DNA of 64,000 bases from JBLHZY01 sp050633265 (GCA_050633265.1 JBOEGE010000006.1:246228-310227); one strand, 5' to 3'. Numbered from the stretch's first letter, positions 44,231 through 53,596 are shown. Translations and numbers: made by a program. Notes: generated from the letters alone by a model not told the origin.

Positions 44231-45469
44231 TTAGCCGGCCTTATCCAGTTCAAATGCATCATGCAGGGCTTGGACAGCCAATTCTACATATTTTCGATCA
44301 ATCAGCACGGAAATCTTAATTTCCGAGGTCGCGATGACTTTTATGTTCACGCCTTCATCGGCCAGAACCTTAAACATCTTGGCCGCAACGCCGGATTGGC
44401 TGCGCATCCCAATGCCCACAACGGAAACTTTGGCAACATTGGTATCGGCCACCAGCTCGTTGAAATTCAAATCACCCTTGTCGCAAACCGCATCAAGAGC
44501 GGCCTTGGCGCGCGCGACCTGATCAATCGGGCAGGAGAAGGTCATATCGGTGCGCCCTTCTTCCGAGATGTTCTGCACGATCATATCCACATTCACCCCA
44601 GCCTCAGCCAAGGGCACAAAGATCGCCGCCGCGATGCCCGGGCGATCCGCGACCGAGATCAATGTCAACTTTGCTTCTTCGCGGCTGAAGGCCACGCCAC
44701 TGACTACTCTGCTTTCCACGATATCCTCCTCGGCGCAGACCAAAGTGCCTGCATTGGGGTCATAATCTTTGAATGAAGACAGCACGCGCAGGCGCACTTT
44801 ATAACGCATCGCCAGCTCAACCGAGCGGGTCTGCAAAACTTTCGCCCCAAGTGAAGCGAGCTCGAGCATCTCCTCAAAGGCGATTTTATCGAGCTTTTGG
44901 GCCTTGTCTGTGATGCGCGGATCGGTGGTATAGACCCCATCAACATCCGTATAAATATCGCAACGCTCCGCCTCAAAGGCGGCGGCAAAGGCAACGGCTG
45001 TTGTATCAGATCCGCCGCGCCCAAGGGTGGTGATCCGCCCCTCGGGGCTGATGCCTTGGAAACCGGCCACAACGGCAACTTTCATGCCTTCGCCAAATTT
45101 GGCGTTGATATTCTCGGTCGGAATTTCAGCAATCCGGGCCGAGGAATGCGCAGAATTGGTTTTGAGCGGCACTTGCCAGCCCTGCCAGCTGCGCGCCGGG
45201 ATATCCATTTCCTGCAAAGTGAGCGCCATGAGACCAGCCGTTACCTGCTCGCCCGAGGCCACAACCGCATCATATTCGCGCGCATCATACATCGGCGAGG
45301 TTTCATTCACCCAGCCAACCAACTCATTGGTTTTGCCCGACATTGCCGAGACAACAACGATCACATCATAGCCATTGGCCACCTCAATACGCACACGTTC
45401 CGCCGCGTGGCGGATACGATCCGTGTTGGCAACCGATGTGCCGCCGAATTTCATTACCAGAATGGGCAT
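44231..45469 (-). CDS. lysC: Aspartate kinase
   Basis: First step of the aspartate pathway to lysine, threonine and methionine. 412 residues: N-terminal kinase domain with VMKFGGTSVANTDRI and TLGRGGSDTTAVA, and two C-terminal ACT domains (about 270-400) for amino-acid feedback. The start is the ATG at 45469. It feeds, among others, the thrC product elsewhere in the window. Operon with ptsP. Confidence 0.97.
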   Translation of the reverse strand: MPILVMKFGGTSVANTDRIRHAAERVRIEVANGYDVIVVVSAMSGKTNELVGWVNETSPMYDAREYDAVVASGEQVTAGLMALTLQEMDIPARSWQGWQVPLKTNSAHSSARIAEIPTENINAKFGEGMKVAVVAGFQGISPEGRITTLGRGGSDTTAVAFAAAFEAERCDIYTDVDGVYTTDPRITDKAQKLDKIAFEEMLELASLGAKVLQTRSVELAMRYKVRLRVLSSFKDYDPNAGTLVCAEEDIVESRVVSGVAFSREEAKLTLISVADRPGIAAAIFVPLAEAGVNVDMIVQNISEEGRTDMTFSCPIDQVARAKAALDAVCDKGDLNFNELVADTNVAKVSVVGIGMRSQSGVAAKMFKVLADEGVNIKVIATSEIKISVLIDRKYVELAVQALHDAFELDKAG

Positions 45470-45629
45470 TATGCGCCGCTTCCCTCATGGCTTTAGGTCC
45501 GCGAGTTTCCTAGGGGATGGCCGGGCAAAGGGCAAGGGAGAAGGCGGATTGATCGCACTATCTGGGCGGTTTTTGAGCGCGAGGATGCAGGCTGTCTGGC
45601 CTCTGCGGCCCTAGGCGAAAAGAGCGCGG

Positions 45630-46172
45630 TTAATTGACCTTGCGACGCGGCAAAAAGGGCAGGGGCAGCACAGGCACCCCTTCTTCAATCAAGGCGCGCG
45701 CCTCTTCTGGCCCGGCCTCGCCGTGAATTGCGCGTTCGGGCGTTTCGCCGTCATGCATCGCGCGCGCCTCACGGGCGAAATCCGCACCGACATAATCCGA
45801 ATTGGCCTCAATCTCGCGCTTAAGATGCTCCATCGCAGTTGCGACCCGATCCGAGGGCGAAGTGAGCAGGGTTTGGCGGGGCGGCGCTTTGGGATCGGCC
45901 CCTGTTGAGGGCGAGGGCGCGCTGTTGCTGGCGCTGCTTTGTGCTGCGCTTGCCGGGGCGGGCTCATCGCTGTTTCTTGTGCTTGGGGGCAGGGGGAGAC
46001 TGTCAGATTTGGAATGGATGGGCGGGGCCATAATGGCCTTGGTGATGCGCGTATCGCCGCATATCGGGCAAGACAAATGCCCGCCCGCGCGCAGGCTTTC
46101 AAAGGCGTCCGAGGATTTGAACCAACTGTCAAATCCATGCTCCTCCGGGCATTTCAGCCGATAGCGTATCAT
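45630..46172 (-). CDS. DUF1178-family protein
   Basis: 180-residue conserved alphaproteobacterial protein of unknown function. It begins MIRYRLKCPEEHGFDSWF and has a Cys pair in SCPICGDTRITKAIMAPPI, so it is a probable zinc-ribbon. A Ser/Pro/Ala-rich linker fills about residues 55-100; the rest is a short alpha-helical domain. Function not known. Confidence 0.88.
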   Translation of the reverse strand: MIRYRLKCPEEHGFDSWFKSSDAFESLRAGGHLSCPICGDTRITKAIMAPPIHSKSDSLPLPPSTRNSDEPAPASAAQSSASNSAPSPSTGADPKAPPRQTLLTSPSDRVATAMEHLKREIEANSDYVGADFAREARAMHDGETPERAIHGEAGPEEARALIEEGVPVLPLPFLPRRKVN

Positions 46173-46288
46173 TGGTGCACCTCATTCATCGTGCCGCAAT
46201 ATTGCAATAAACTAGCTAACACAGGCTTTAAAACAATTCGCAAGAAGTGGCTCCCCAAAAACAGGTTTACCACTTTTGGCGCGTTTCC

Positions 46289-46765
46289 TTAAGGGCGCAG
46301 GCCGCGCGGATCGAATTGAGCGATTAATTGCCCCAACTCAGGCTGATCGACCATTTTCGCGGCTTTCTTGGGCGTAACCCATTTGCGCTTGCGTGTTCCG
46401 GCCTCTGGAAATTCATCGCAAAGCCGCTTCACCGCAACAGGAAATACCGCCACAATACATGGCATCCGATCTGGGCCGATCTCTTTGAAATAACTGTATA
46501 ATCCAACACAAACCGGGTAAACGCGCCCCTGAACGCCCGCTTCTTCCCAAGCCTCAACCTTGGCCGCTTTGGCAGGGGTCGCACCATCCATCGGCCAGCC
46601 TTTTGGAATGATCCAACGGCCCGTTCCCCGCGATGTAACAAGCAACACCTGCACCTTATCTTTGCGGATACGATAGCACAAAGCGCCGAACTGCGTGCGC
46701 AAATCGCTCTTTTGTGCGTTGCGCATCTTGAGCGTCTTTTGTTTCACCGGAGTCATCAACAGCAT
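46289..46765 (-). CDS. Nudix-family protein with degenerate Nudix box
   Basis: 158 residues; the fold is recognised from FGALCYRI, TSRGTGRWIIPKGWPMDG and the box itself. The box reads GATPAKAAKVEAWEEAGV: the EExG part is kept, but the first conserved Glu is Ala and the Arg before the Glu is Val. The GWPMDG form with AAx-EAWEEAG is known in alphaproteobacterial diphosphoinositol-type Nudix proteins, so activity may survive. Several Lys-rich N-terminal residues precede the domain. Start at 46765; an alternative Met is three codons on. Confidence 0.8.
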   Translation of the reverse strand: MLLMTPVKQKTLKMRNAQKSDLRTQFGALCYRIRKDKVQVLLVTSRGTGRWIIPKGWPMDGATPAKAAKVEAWEEAGVQGRVYPVCVGLYSYFKEIGPDRMPCIVAVFPVAVKRLCDEFPEAGTRKRKWVTPKKAAKMVDQPELGQLIAQFDPRGLRP

Positions 46766-46940
46766 CAGGGCGCTTCTCTAACCTTAGAATTCCAAAGGCC
46801 AATGGGGCCAAAAGGGGCGGCAAATCATCCCCTGCGGCGCCAACATCCCCATCAATTGAGTTAGGCCAAAGCTTTGCAGGATCAACTTAAGATATGATGA
46901 GCGTAGCAAGGGGCCTTCGCTGTGAAAAGCCCAAAGGCTG

Positions 46941-48236
46941 TTATTTAAGCGCAGGATTTCCGGTAAGGGCCGCGATACGCGCCCAAAGCATGCGTTGGCC
47001 ATCATCTTCGCGCCGCAATGGGGCCAAGGCGCGGGTTGCGGCGGCGCTTAAGGCTTCGGCGCGGGCCGGTTCGGCGATGAGCGAGCGCAGCGTATGGGCC
47101 AGATCTTGGGCGCTGGTCAGCGGCAAAGCGCCCCCACCAGCGGCCAAAGCGCGATACGCGGCGGCATTGTTTTCGGTATAGGGCCCGTGCAAAATCGCTG
47201 TGCCAAATTGCGCCGGCTCAAAAGGGGTATGCCCGCCCTTGGGAACAAATGAGCCGCCAATAAAGGCAACAGATGAAAGCTGAAACCAAAGCCCCATTTC
47301 GCCCAAACTATCCGCAAGATAGACATCCGCGCGGGCCGGATCCTCGCCCTTGGAGCGGCGCGCAGCCCGCAGCCCAGCCCCTTTGATCAGCGCCATGATT
47401 TCAGCGCTGCGATCGGGATGGCGCGGCGCTATAATCAAGCGCAGATCGCCAAAGGCAGCACGGGTCTGCACAAAGGCGCGCAAGATCATGCCCTCTTCGC
47501 CCTCATGGGTCGAGGCGGCGAGGAATGTCTTATTGCGATCAAAGGTTTGCCGCAGTTTATTGAGCTCTTTTGCTTCGCCGCTTTGGGCAGAAACGCCGCC
47601 TTTAAGCAAGATATTGGGCCCGATGGCGCGCTCGGGCACACCAAGCAAACGCAGCCGCTCTTCCGAGGCTGGATCAAGCGCGCCCAGATAGGAAACCGCG
47701 CCAAAAACCTTGCGCCCAAAGCCTGCGCCAAACAGCCGCCAGAACTTGGCCGATCCCTCTGAAAGCCGCGCCCCAACAAGCACAATCGGCACTTTGGCGC
47801 GCGCACAGACGGCAAAGCGATTGGGCCAAATCTCGTTCTCAATCACGATCAATGCATCAGGCATCCAACGGCCCAAAAAGCGCCGCTGCACAAAGCGATA
47901 ATCGAGCGGCGCAAAAGCAGCATGAACGCGCGGCTCTTGCCAGCCCATTACAGCGCCCCGCCCCGTTGCGGTATTGGCGGTTACGATGAATTCAAGCTGG
48001 GGATCGCGCGCCAAAGCCTCGCGGATCAAAGGGCGCGCAGCCGTCACTTCACCAAGTGATGCGCCATGCAGCCAGATCACAGGCCCGCGCGCAACACGCC
48101 CGCCGCCAGCGCCGCCATCAAGCACAAGCCGCTCAGATATTGCGCCCGCATCGCCCCGCCCGCGCCAACGCGCAATCAAAAACTTGGCCAAAAGCAGCGG
48201 CACAATCAGGCCAAAGAGAAGCCGGTACAGGATCAT
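46941..48236 (-). CDS. waaA: 3-deoxy-D-manno-octulosonic acid transferase
   Basis: Adds Kdo to lipid A precursor at the inner-membrane cytosolic face. 431 residues with an N-terminal membrane anchor, the GT30 motif WLHGASLGEV with its Gly/Glu, and in the C-terminal GT-B half AASTHEGEEGMIL and FIGGSFVPKGGHTPFEPA. The start overlaps the marR stop by four bases (ATGA), so it is translationally coupled to that regulator. Lipid A genes are otherwise not seen. Confidence 0.93.
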   Translation of the reverse strand: MILYRLLFGLIVPLLLAKFLIARWRGRGDAGAISERLVLDGGAGGGRVARGPVIWLHGASLGEVTAARPLIREALARDPQLEFIVTANTATGRGAVMGWQEPRVHAAFAPLDYRFVQRRFLGRWMPDALIVIENEIWPNRFAVCARAKVPIVLVGARLSEGSAKFWRLFGAGFGRKVFGAVSYLGALDPASEERLRLLGVPERAIGPNILLKGGVSAQSGEAKELNKLRQTFDRNKTFLAASTHEGEEGMILRAFVQTRAAFGDLRLIIAPRHPDRSAEIMALIKGAGLRAARRSKGEDPARADVYLADSLGEMGLWFQLSSVAFIGGSFVPKGGHTPFEPAQFGTAILHGPYTENNAAAYRALAAGGGALPLTSAQDLAHTLRSLIAEPARAEALSAAATRALAPLRREDDGQRMLWARIAALTGNPALK

Positions 48237-48871
48237 TTCGCCGGGGCTCCGGTTCTAGGCTCTTCAGGTGCGGTTTGGCCATCCGCTTGGGTCTCGGCGG
48301 ATTCTGTCCATGTAATGAAGCGCTCGAACAGCGGGGTAAAGGCTGCGATGTCTTCATTGCTCCAGCCTTTGAGAAAATGCGCCATTAAAGTAATGCGATA
48401 CGCCCGGACAGAGGAAACAGCCGCAGCGCCTTCATCGGTAAGCTCAACAATCGTGCGCCGCGCATCCGATTGGCTGACCGCGCGGCGTGCAAATCCGGCG
48501 CTGATCAGATCGCTCACCAACCGGCTCGCACGAGAGGGATCAATAGAAAGCCGCTTTGCGATTGTCGCGACCATGATCTCTTCACCGCCCGCGGAGAGGC
48601 CGCCCGAAGCAGCGGCAGCAGCGGAAGCCGCGCTTTCAGAAGGATCACGGCCAAATTCGCCGCAGGGATCCCAGATCGCATTGAGCACATCAAATTGCGG
48701 CACATCCAGCGGCAGGCCAAGCGCCTTGATCGCGCGCAGTTCAGGCAAGCGCCGCACCGCGCGCCGCCGCCAGCGCTGAATGATCGCCTCAAGCGTCACA
48801 GCGCCTTGGGCCGAAGCACGATCAAGCCCGGCTGCCTCTAGCGCGTTTAATGTCTCTTGGGTGCTGGGCAC
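48233..48871 (-). CDS. MarR-family transcriptional regulator
   Basis: 212-residue winged-helix regulator. The helix-turn-helix lies around 115-150 (VATIAKRLSIDPSRASRLVSDLISAGFARR), followed by the wing SQSDARRTIVELTDEG. A low-complexity Ser/Ala/Gly stretch around residues 75-100 lies before the HTH and is longer than usual. It starts with GTG after AAAGGA. Divergent from the MFS pump, with a dyad between, so it probably represses the pump and itself, and waaA through coupling. Confidence 0.85.
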   Translation of the reverse strand: MPSTQETLNALEAAGLDRASAQGAVTLEAIIQRWRRRAVRRLPELRAIKALGLPLDVPQFDVLNAIWDPCGEFGRDPSESAASAAAAASGGLSAGGEEIMVATIAKRLSIDPSRASRLVSDLISAGFARRAVSQSDARRTIVELTDEGAAAVSSVRAYRITLMAHFLKGWSNEDIAAFTPLFERFITWTESAETQADGQTAPEEPRTGAPAK

Positions 48872-48924
48872 GGTATTCCTTTAAAATCCTCTTAAACTTA
48901 TGGCGCTGGGGCCGCGCCGCAAAT

Positions 48925-48962
48925 TACATGCGATTGACATGTATTTGCCAATGGCACATATA
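48925..48962 (+). promoter_or_regulatory. Probable MarR operator overlapping the MFS promoter
   Basis: The dyad TACATG-N7-CATGTA (48925-48943) lies between the divergent marR and MFS genes. A TTGACA (48934-48939) inside it is followed, 17 bases later, by CATATA (48957-48962), a plausible sigma-70 promoter reading toward the MFS gene. Binding would therefore block that promoter. Confidence 0.6.
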
Positions 48963-49070
48963 TGCACGCAGCATTAATCTATTTCAGGGCGCGCGATCAA
49001 GCCTCCTTTGCCCCTTACCCATGCTTTGATTTACGCCGTAACTTTCGCGCCCCAACCATCTGGACAGCCC

Positions 49071-50621
49071 GTGACCAAACCCTTCCAAGCCGATCCCTCT
49101 CAAATCCAAGCCCAAGCTGCCCCGCCCCCCGAACAACAGCCCGTCCGCCTGATCCTTATCACGGTTGCCTCTGTGCTGTTTCTTGCCTCTCTGGGCCAGA
49201 CGATCATTTCAACCGCTTTGCCAACAATTGTTGGGGAACTCAACGGGTTAGATCATATCTCTTGGGTCATCACCGCCTATCTTCTGGCCTCGACGGTCGG
49301 GGCGCCAATCGCGGGCAAACTGGGCGATTTGTTTGGCCGCAAGATCGTTTTGCAGGGGGCGATTTTTATCTTTCTTGGTGGCGCATTGATCGGCGGCTTT
49401 GCCCAAAGCATGGGGATGCTGGTCGCGGGGCGCTTTATTCAGGGGCTTGGCGGGGGCAGCTTGATTGTTGTTGCAATGGCCGTTGTTGCGGATTTTGTTC
49501 CGGCGCGCGAGCGGGGCAGGGTGCAAGGGTTTTTGAGCGGGGTCTTTGGGCTTTCAACGGTGATTGGCCCCTTCTTGGGCGGCATTATCGTGCATGAGGT
49601 GAACTGGCACTGGATTTTCTTTGTGAATTTCCCGGTCGGGATCCTCGCCTTTGTCATTCTCAGCGTGGTGCTCGAACCAACCAAAGCGCGCGCGCAACGC
49701 TCCATTGATTACCTCGGCGCAGGCTTTCTCACCGCGTTGCTCGCCAGCCTGGTTCTAACACTCAATCTGGGCGGCGCGCTCTATCCTTGGGCCTCTGCGC
49801 CCGTGCTTGGGCTGATCGGCTTTTCGACCCTTTGCCTGATCGGGTTCATCCTTGTTGAGAGGCGCGCCAAAGAGCCGATCCTGCCGCTTAAGCTCTTCAC
49901 CGTAAACAATTTTCTCGTGGTCAATTCCATGGGCTGCCTTGTTGGCGCGGCGATGTTTGGCACCATCACCTTCATGCCGCTCTTTATGCAGATGGTGAAA
50001 GGGGTCGATCCGATCACCTCGGGGATGTTTGTTTTGCCGATGATGGTTGGGCTGATCGGCGGCTCGATCACAGCAGGGCGCATCATGTCTTATACGGGGC
50101 GCTACAAACGGCTTCCGATGATGTCTACGGGGCTGCTTTGCTTTGCGATGTTGCTGCTTTCAACCCTTAGCGCACAGACGCCGCTTTGGATGATTGCGCT
50201 GTTTATGTTTCTGGCCGGGCTTGGCATCGGCCCGGTGATGAGCGTTGGCGTGGCGGCGGTGCAAAATGCTGTGCCGGGCACGGTGCTTGGGGTTGCTACG
50301 GCGAGCGTCAATATGTTTCGCCTGATTGGCGGCGCGCTTGGGACCTCGGCCTTTGGGGCTATGTTTGCCGCCGGGGTCGGCGCGCGAATGCTGCCGGGGC
50401 TTTTGCCTGCTGGACAGAATGTGCGCTCGCTTGATCCGGTTGCAATGGCCGCCCTTGAGGCGCCGGTGCGCATGATTGTTTTGGATGCCTTTACCCAGGC
50501 CCTGCATCCGATCTTTTACATTACAGCAGGTCTGGCGGCGCTGGCCTGTCTGATCTCAACCCGGATGCATGAATTGCCATTGGCAACAACACTGCCAAAC
50601 GCGCAAACCGCCGCAGAATAA
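49071..50621 (+). CDS. MFS drug-efflux transporter, DHA2 family (EmrB/QacA type)
   Basis: 516 residues with 14 predicted membrane helices. Signatures: TIISTALPTIVGEL in helix 1, GKLGDLFGRKIV in loop 2-3, GRFIQGLGGGSLIVVAMAVV in helix 4, and FLSGVFGLSTVIGPFLGGIIV for motif C. The GTG at 49071 is the likely start, with a short N-terminal Gln/Pro-rich cytosolic stretch. Expected to export hydrophobic drugs with proton antiport; substrates not known. Divergent from marR. Confidence 0.9.
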   Translation: MTKPFQADPSQIQAQAAPPPEQQPVRLILITVASVLFLASLGQTIISTALPTIVGELNGLDHISWVITAYLLASTVGAPIAGKLGDLFGRKIVLQGAIFIFLGGALIGGFAQSMGMLVAGRFIQGLGGGSLIVVAMAVVADFVPARERGRVQGFLSGVFGLSTVIGPFLGGIIVHEVNWHWIFFVNFPVGILAFVILSVVLEPTKARAQRSIDYLGAGFLTALLASLVLTLNLGGALYPWASAPVLGLIGFSTLCLIGFILVERRAKEPILPLKLFTVNNFLVVNSMGCLVGAAMFGTITFMPLFMQMVKGVDPITSGMFVLPMMVGLIGGSITAGRIMSYTGRYKRLPMMSTGLLCFAMLLLSTLSAQTPLWMIALFMFLAGLGIGPVMSVGVAAVQNAVPGTVLGVATASVNMFRLIGGALGTSAFGAMFAAGVGARMLPGLLPAGQNVRSLDPVAMAALEAPVRMIVLDAFTQALHPIFYITAGLAALACLISTRMHELPLATTLPNAQTAAE

Positions 50622-50622
50622 C

Positions 50623-50659
50623 AAAAGGCCCGCCTCGCCATAAGCAATACGGACCCTTT
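50623..50659. terminator. Probable bidirectional terminator
   Basis: AAAGG and CCG on the left pair with CGG and CCTTT on the right with a small internal bulge. On the minus strand a TTTTGTTATT tail follows. It lies between the convergent MFS and RTX genes. Confidence 0.5.
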
Positions 50660-50680
50660 AGGATTTTGAAATGCGCAAGC

Positions 50681-51490
50681 TTACCCAACGATGGGAACAT
50701 ACTCTTCAAACATCGAGGTGATGAATTCACCAACCGATACATTGAGCAAAGTGATCGTATCGCCATTGCCGATGGTGATCTCTGTTGAGCCATCGACCTC
50801 GGCCAGACCGCCAAAGAAATCGGAAGGCTCTGTGCTGAAGAAGGCATCAAAGAATTCCGCCTGGGCATCAATCCCATCCACAATGATCGTATCTTCGGCC
50901 GCGTTGAAATCGGTGATGGTGACATGGGCGATCTTCTTTGCACCGGCTTGAATGAATTCAAAACTGTCCGCGCCTGCGCCGCCCGTCAGCTCATGCGCTG
51001 CGCCTTTTTTGAGACGCGCCACAATGATATCATCGCCTTCGCCGCCATTGATGGTTGAGCTGTGATCGCCTGTGTTGATCGTGTCATTGCCGGCGCCCGC
51101 ATCGATAAAATTGCGGCCCTTATCGCCAAGGATCAGATCGTTGCCATCGCCTGTGATGATCGTGTCATTGCCATGACCGCCACGGATAACATTATCGCCG
51201 CCAATAGAGACGATGAAATCATCGCCCCGGCCTGCATAAACCGTGTCATTGCCCGCCCCGGTCAAAACGAAATCAGCGCCATCCCCAGAACTGATATAAT
51301 TGTCGCCCCCGGAGGCATCTACGCTGTCATCGCCCCCGCCAAGGATGACCGTGTCATTGCCAAGCCCTGTCGTTACCGAGATGAAATCAAATGCATCTTC
51401 AAGAAATGTGAGATTGGCAAAATCATCACCGCTCGTGCCATCCCATTGAAAAGAAGTCGGAATCTCTGAAATAATTGATTCAATAGCCAT
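50681..51490 (-). CDS. Small RTX (hemolysin-type calcium-binding) repeat protein
   Basis: 269-residue acidic protein with no N-terminal signal and no cysteine. Residues about 42-158 hold roughly ten GGxGxDxhx-type nonapeptides (such as GAGNDTVYAG, GHGNDTIITG), forming a calcium beta-roll. The C-terminal ~100 residues (from HELTGGAGADSFEF) resemble the secretion end of type I substrates. So the protein is probably exported by a type I system; no HlyD or TolC gene is nearby. Two start ATGs abut at 51490 and 51493; the first Met of MAIES is chosen. No enzymatic domain is seen. Confidence 0.82.
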   Translation of the reverse strand: MAIESIISEIPTSFQWDGTSGDDFANLTFLEDAFDFISVTTGLGNDTVILGGGDDSVDASGGDNYISSGDGADFVLTGAGNDTVYAGRGDDFIVSIGGDNVIRGGHGNDTIITGDGNDLILGDKGRNFIDAGAGNDTINTGDHSSTINGGEGDDIIVARLKKGAAHELTGGAGADSFEFIQAGAKKIAHVTITDFNAAEDTIIVDGIDAQAEFFDAFFSTEPSDFFGGLAEVDGSTEITIGNGDTITLLNVSVGEFITSMFEEYVPIVG

Positions 51491-51799
51491 CATTACACTC
51501 CCCAGTGTTTTTAAAATGCAAGCGCGCCCAGCAAGACGCGATTCGGAAATTAACATAAAATTAACCAATGCGCGCCACTTTTCGGCCATAATTGGGCTTT
51601 GCGCTCAATCACTTAGCCGCTAAGCGGCGCAAAATCGGCCCTTTCAACCCAGATTTCGCGCCCGATCCGCAGCGGAAACCCTTGGAATTGGGCCGCCCAA
51701 ATGCAGGCGCAGCGCCCCTTATGCGCCCGCGCCATATTGGCCGGTTGCGATAGGCAGTTGCGATGGTTATCTGTTTGCCCTGAACTCAAAGGGGCACCC
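51491..51799. promoter_or_regulatory. Divergent intergenic region of the RTX and ABC exporter genes
   Basis: 309 bases with no gene supported. Holds the CtrA-like box and the ribosome sites of both neighbours (GGGGAG and AAAGGGG). The ABC-side half is GC-rich with no obvious promoter. Confidence 0.4.
51550..51564. promoter_or_regulatory. CtrA-type box TTAA-N7-TTAA
   Basis: Perfect TTAA-cataaaa-TTAA, followed by CC, matching the consensus for the response regulator CtrA of alphaproteobacteria. It lies 60 bases upstream of the RTX start codon, a position compatible with promoter control. Confidence 0.65.
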
Positions 51800-53596
51800 A
51801 TGGCCGATCCAAAATTGCAATCCGAAGCCGAGCGGGCCAAATCAAAAGAACTTGGCGCGCTCAGCGGCCTTTGGCCCTTTGTAAAACCCTACCGGATGAT
51901 GATGGCGCTGGCGGGCATTACGCTTGTTTTGACAGCCTGTATCTCGCTGATCATGCCGCTTGCGGTGCGCCGGGTTGTTGATGGGTTTGAAGCCACGGAT
52001 GGCATGCTGCTGGATCGCTATTTCGGCGCGGCTTTGGCGATTGCGGGCCTGCTCGCGCTGGGCACGGGGCTGCGATACTATCTGGTGACGCGCCTTGGCG
52101 AGCGGGTTGTTGCCGACATTCGCAAAGCGGTTTTCGCGAGGATGATCGGCATGTCGCCCGCCTTTTATGAACGCATCATGACGGGCGAAGTGCTGAGCCG
52201 CATCACCACAGATACAACGCTGATCCTCTCGGTCATCGGCTCCTCAATCTCGGTCGCGCTGCGCAATGTTTTGATCTTTGCAGGCGGGCTTGTCTTGATG
52301 CTGTTTACCTCGGCCAAGCTCACATTTCTTGTGCTTTTGATCGTGCCTGCGGTGGTGATCCCGATCATCGTTCTGGGCCGCCGCCTGCGCAATCTGAGCC
52401 GTGAAAATCAGGATTGGATCGCCCAAAGCTCCGGCTCTGCATCCGAAGCCTTGCTCAGCGTGCAAACCGTTCAGGCCTTTACCGGCGAAGGCGCATCCGA
52501 GGCTTCCTTCAATACCGTCACAGAGCGCTCATACGATTCCGCGCGCAAGCGGATCAAAACCCGCGCCTTGATGACTGTGATCGTGATCGCGCTGATCTTT
52601 AGCGGGGTTGTTGGGGTGCTTTGGATCGGCGCGCGCGATGTGCGGATGGATGAGATGAGCGTCGGCGCGCTGGTGCAATTCGTGATCTATGCGATCATGG
52701 TGGCAGGCTCAGTTGCGGCGCTTTCGGAAATCTGGGGCGAATTGCAGCGGGCTGCGGGCGCCACCGAGCGCTTGATCGAGCTGCTGCGCGCCGAAGATAC
52801 GGTTGCCGATCCGGCCAATCCCGCAGCACTGGCAACCCCGGTGAAGGGTGAGATTGCCTTTGAGGATGTAACATTCCACTACCCTGCGCGCCCTGCGGCT
52901 GCCGCGCTTGATCACATCAGCTTTTCCGTGAAACCGGGTGAAACGGTTGCGCTTGTGGGGCCCTCTGGCGCCGGCAAATCCACCATCATCCAATTGCTTC
53001 AGCGCTTTTACGATCCCGATCAGGGCGCCATCACTCTGGATGGCCATGATCTTCGCGATCTGACCCGCGCTGATTTCCGCGCCCATATCGCCATGGTCCC
53101 CCAAGATGCGGTGATCTTTGCGGCTTCGGCGCGCGAAAACATCCGCTTTGGCCGCCCTGATGCCACAGATGCCGAGGTTGAAGACGCCGCGCGCGCCGCC
53201 GCTGCGCATGATTTCCTCGCGGCGCTGCCCGAGGGCTATGAAAGCTATGTTGGTGAGCGCGGCGTGATGCTTTCGGGCGGGCAAAAACAGAGGATCGCCA
53301 TTGCCCGCGCCATCCTGCGCCAAGCCCCTGTTTTGCTGCTGGATGAGGCCACCTCTGCGCTTGATGCCGAAAGCGAGCGGGCGGTGCAATCGGCTGTTGA
53401 TAAATTGGCCGAAGGGCGCACAACATTGATCGTTGCGCATCGCTTGGCCACGGTGAAAAAGGCCGATCGCATTCTTGTCTTTGATGGTGGTAAAATCGTC
53501 GCTGAGGGCACCCATGATGCGCTTGTCGCCGAAGACGGGCTTTATGCACGCCTCGCGCGTCTGCAATTTACCGCCGGAAGCGATTGGGCCGCATAG
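51800..53596 (+). CDS. ABC exporter, fused membrane and ATPase domains (MsbA/ABCB type)
   Basis: 598 residues: a six-helix exporter domain (about 30-320, with RVVDGFEATDG and RLGERVVADIRK) and a C-terminal ATPase domain with Walker A GPSGAGKST, signature LSGGQKQRIAIAR and Walker B LLLDEATSALD. The start is at 51800 after AAAGGGG. These homodimeric exporters move lipids or drugs; the substrate is not evident. Divergent from the RTX gene, but it lacks the peptidase or HlyB-like N-terminal domain of type I secretion ATPases. Confidence 0.9.
   Translation: MADPKLQSEAERAKSKELGALSGLWPFVKPYRMMMALAGITLVLTACISLIMPLAVRRVVDGFEATDGMLLDRYFGAALAIAGLLALGTGLRYYLVTRLGERVVADIRKAVFARMIGMSPAFYERIMTGEVLSRITTDTTLILSVIGSSISVALRNVLIFAGGLVLMLFTSAKLTFLVLLIVPAVVIPIIVLGRRLRNLSRENQDWIAQSSGSASEALLSVQTVQAFTGEGASEASFNTVTERSYDSARKRIKTRALMTVIVIALIFSGVVGVLWIGARDVRMDEMSVGALVQFVIYAIMVAGSVAALSEIWGELQRAAGATERLIELLRAEDTVADPANPAALATPVKGEIAFEDVTFHYPARPAAAALDHISFSVKPGETVALVGPSGAGKSTIIQLLQRFYDPDQGAITLDGHDLRDLTRADFRAHIAMVPQDAVIFAASARENIRFGRPDATDAEVEDAARAAAAHDFLAALPEGYESYVGERGVMLSGGQKQRIAIARAILRQAPVLLLDEATSALDAESERAVQSAVDKLAEGRTTLIVAHRLATVKKADRILVFDGGKIVAEGTHDALVAEDGLYARLARLQFTAGSDWAA

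Noticed and set aside
46240..46285. AAGTGG...CCACTT hairpin downstream of the Nudix gene
   Set aside because: Only 6 bp pair well, with a long loop and no real U-tract; too weak to call.
48881..48895. TTAA-N7-TTAA match upstream of marR
   Set aside because: It lies only 10 bases before the marR start and its first half forms part of the AAAGGA ribosome site, so the match is more likely chance than a CtrA site.
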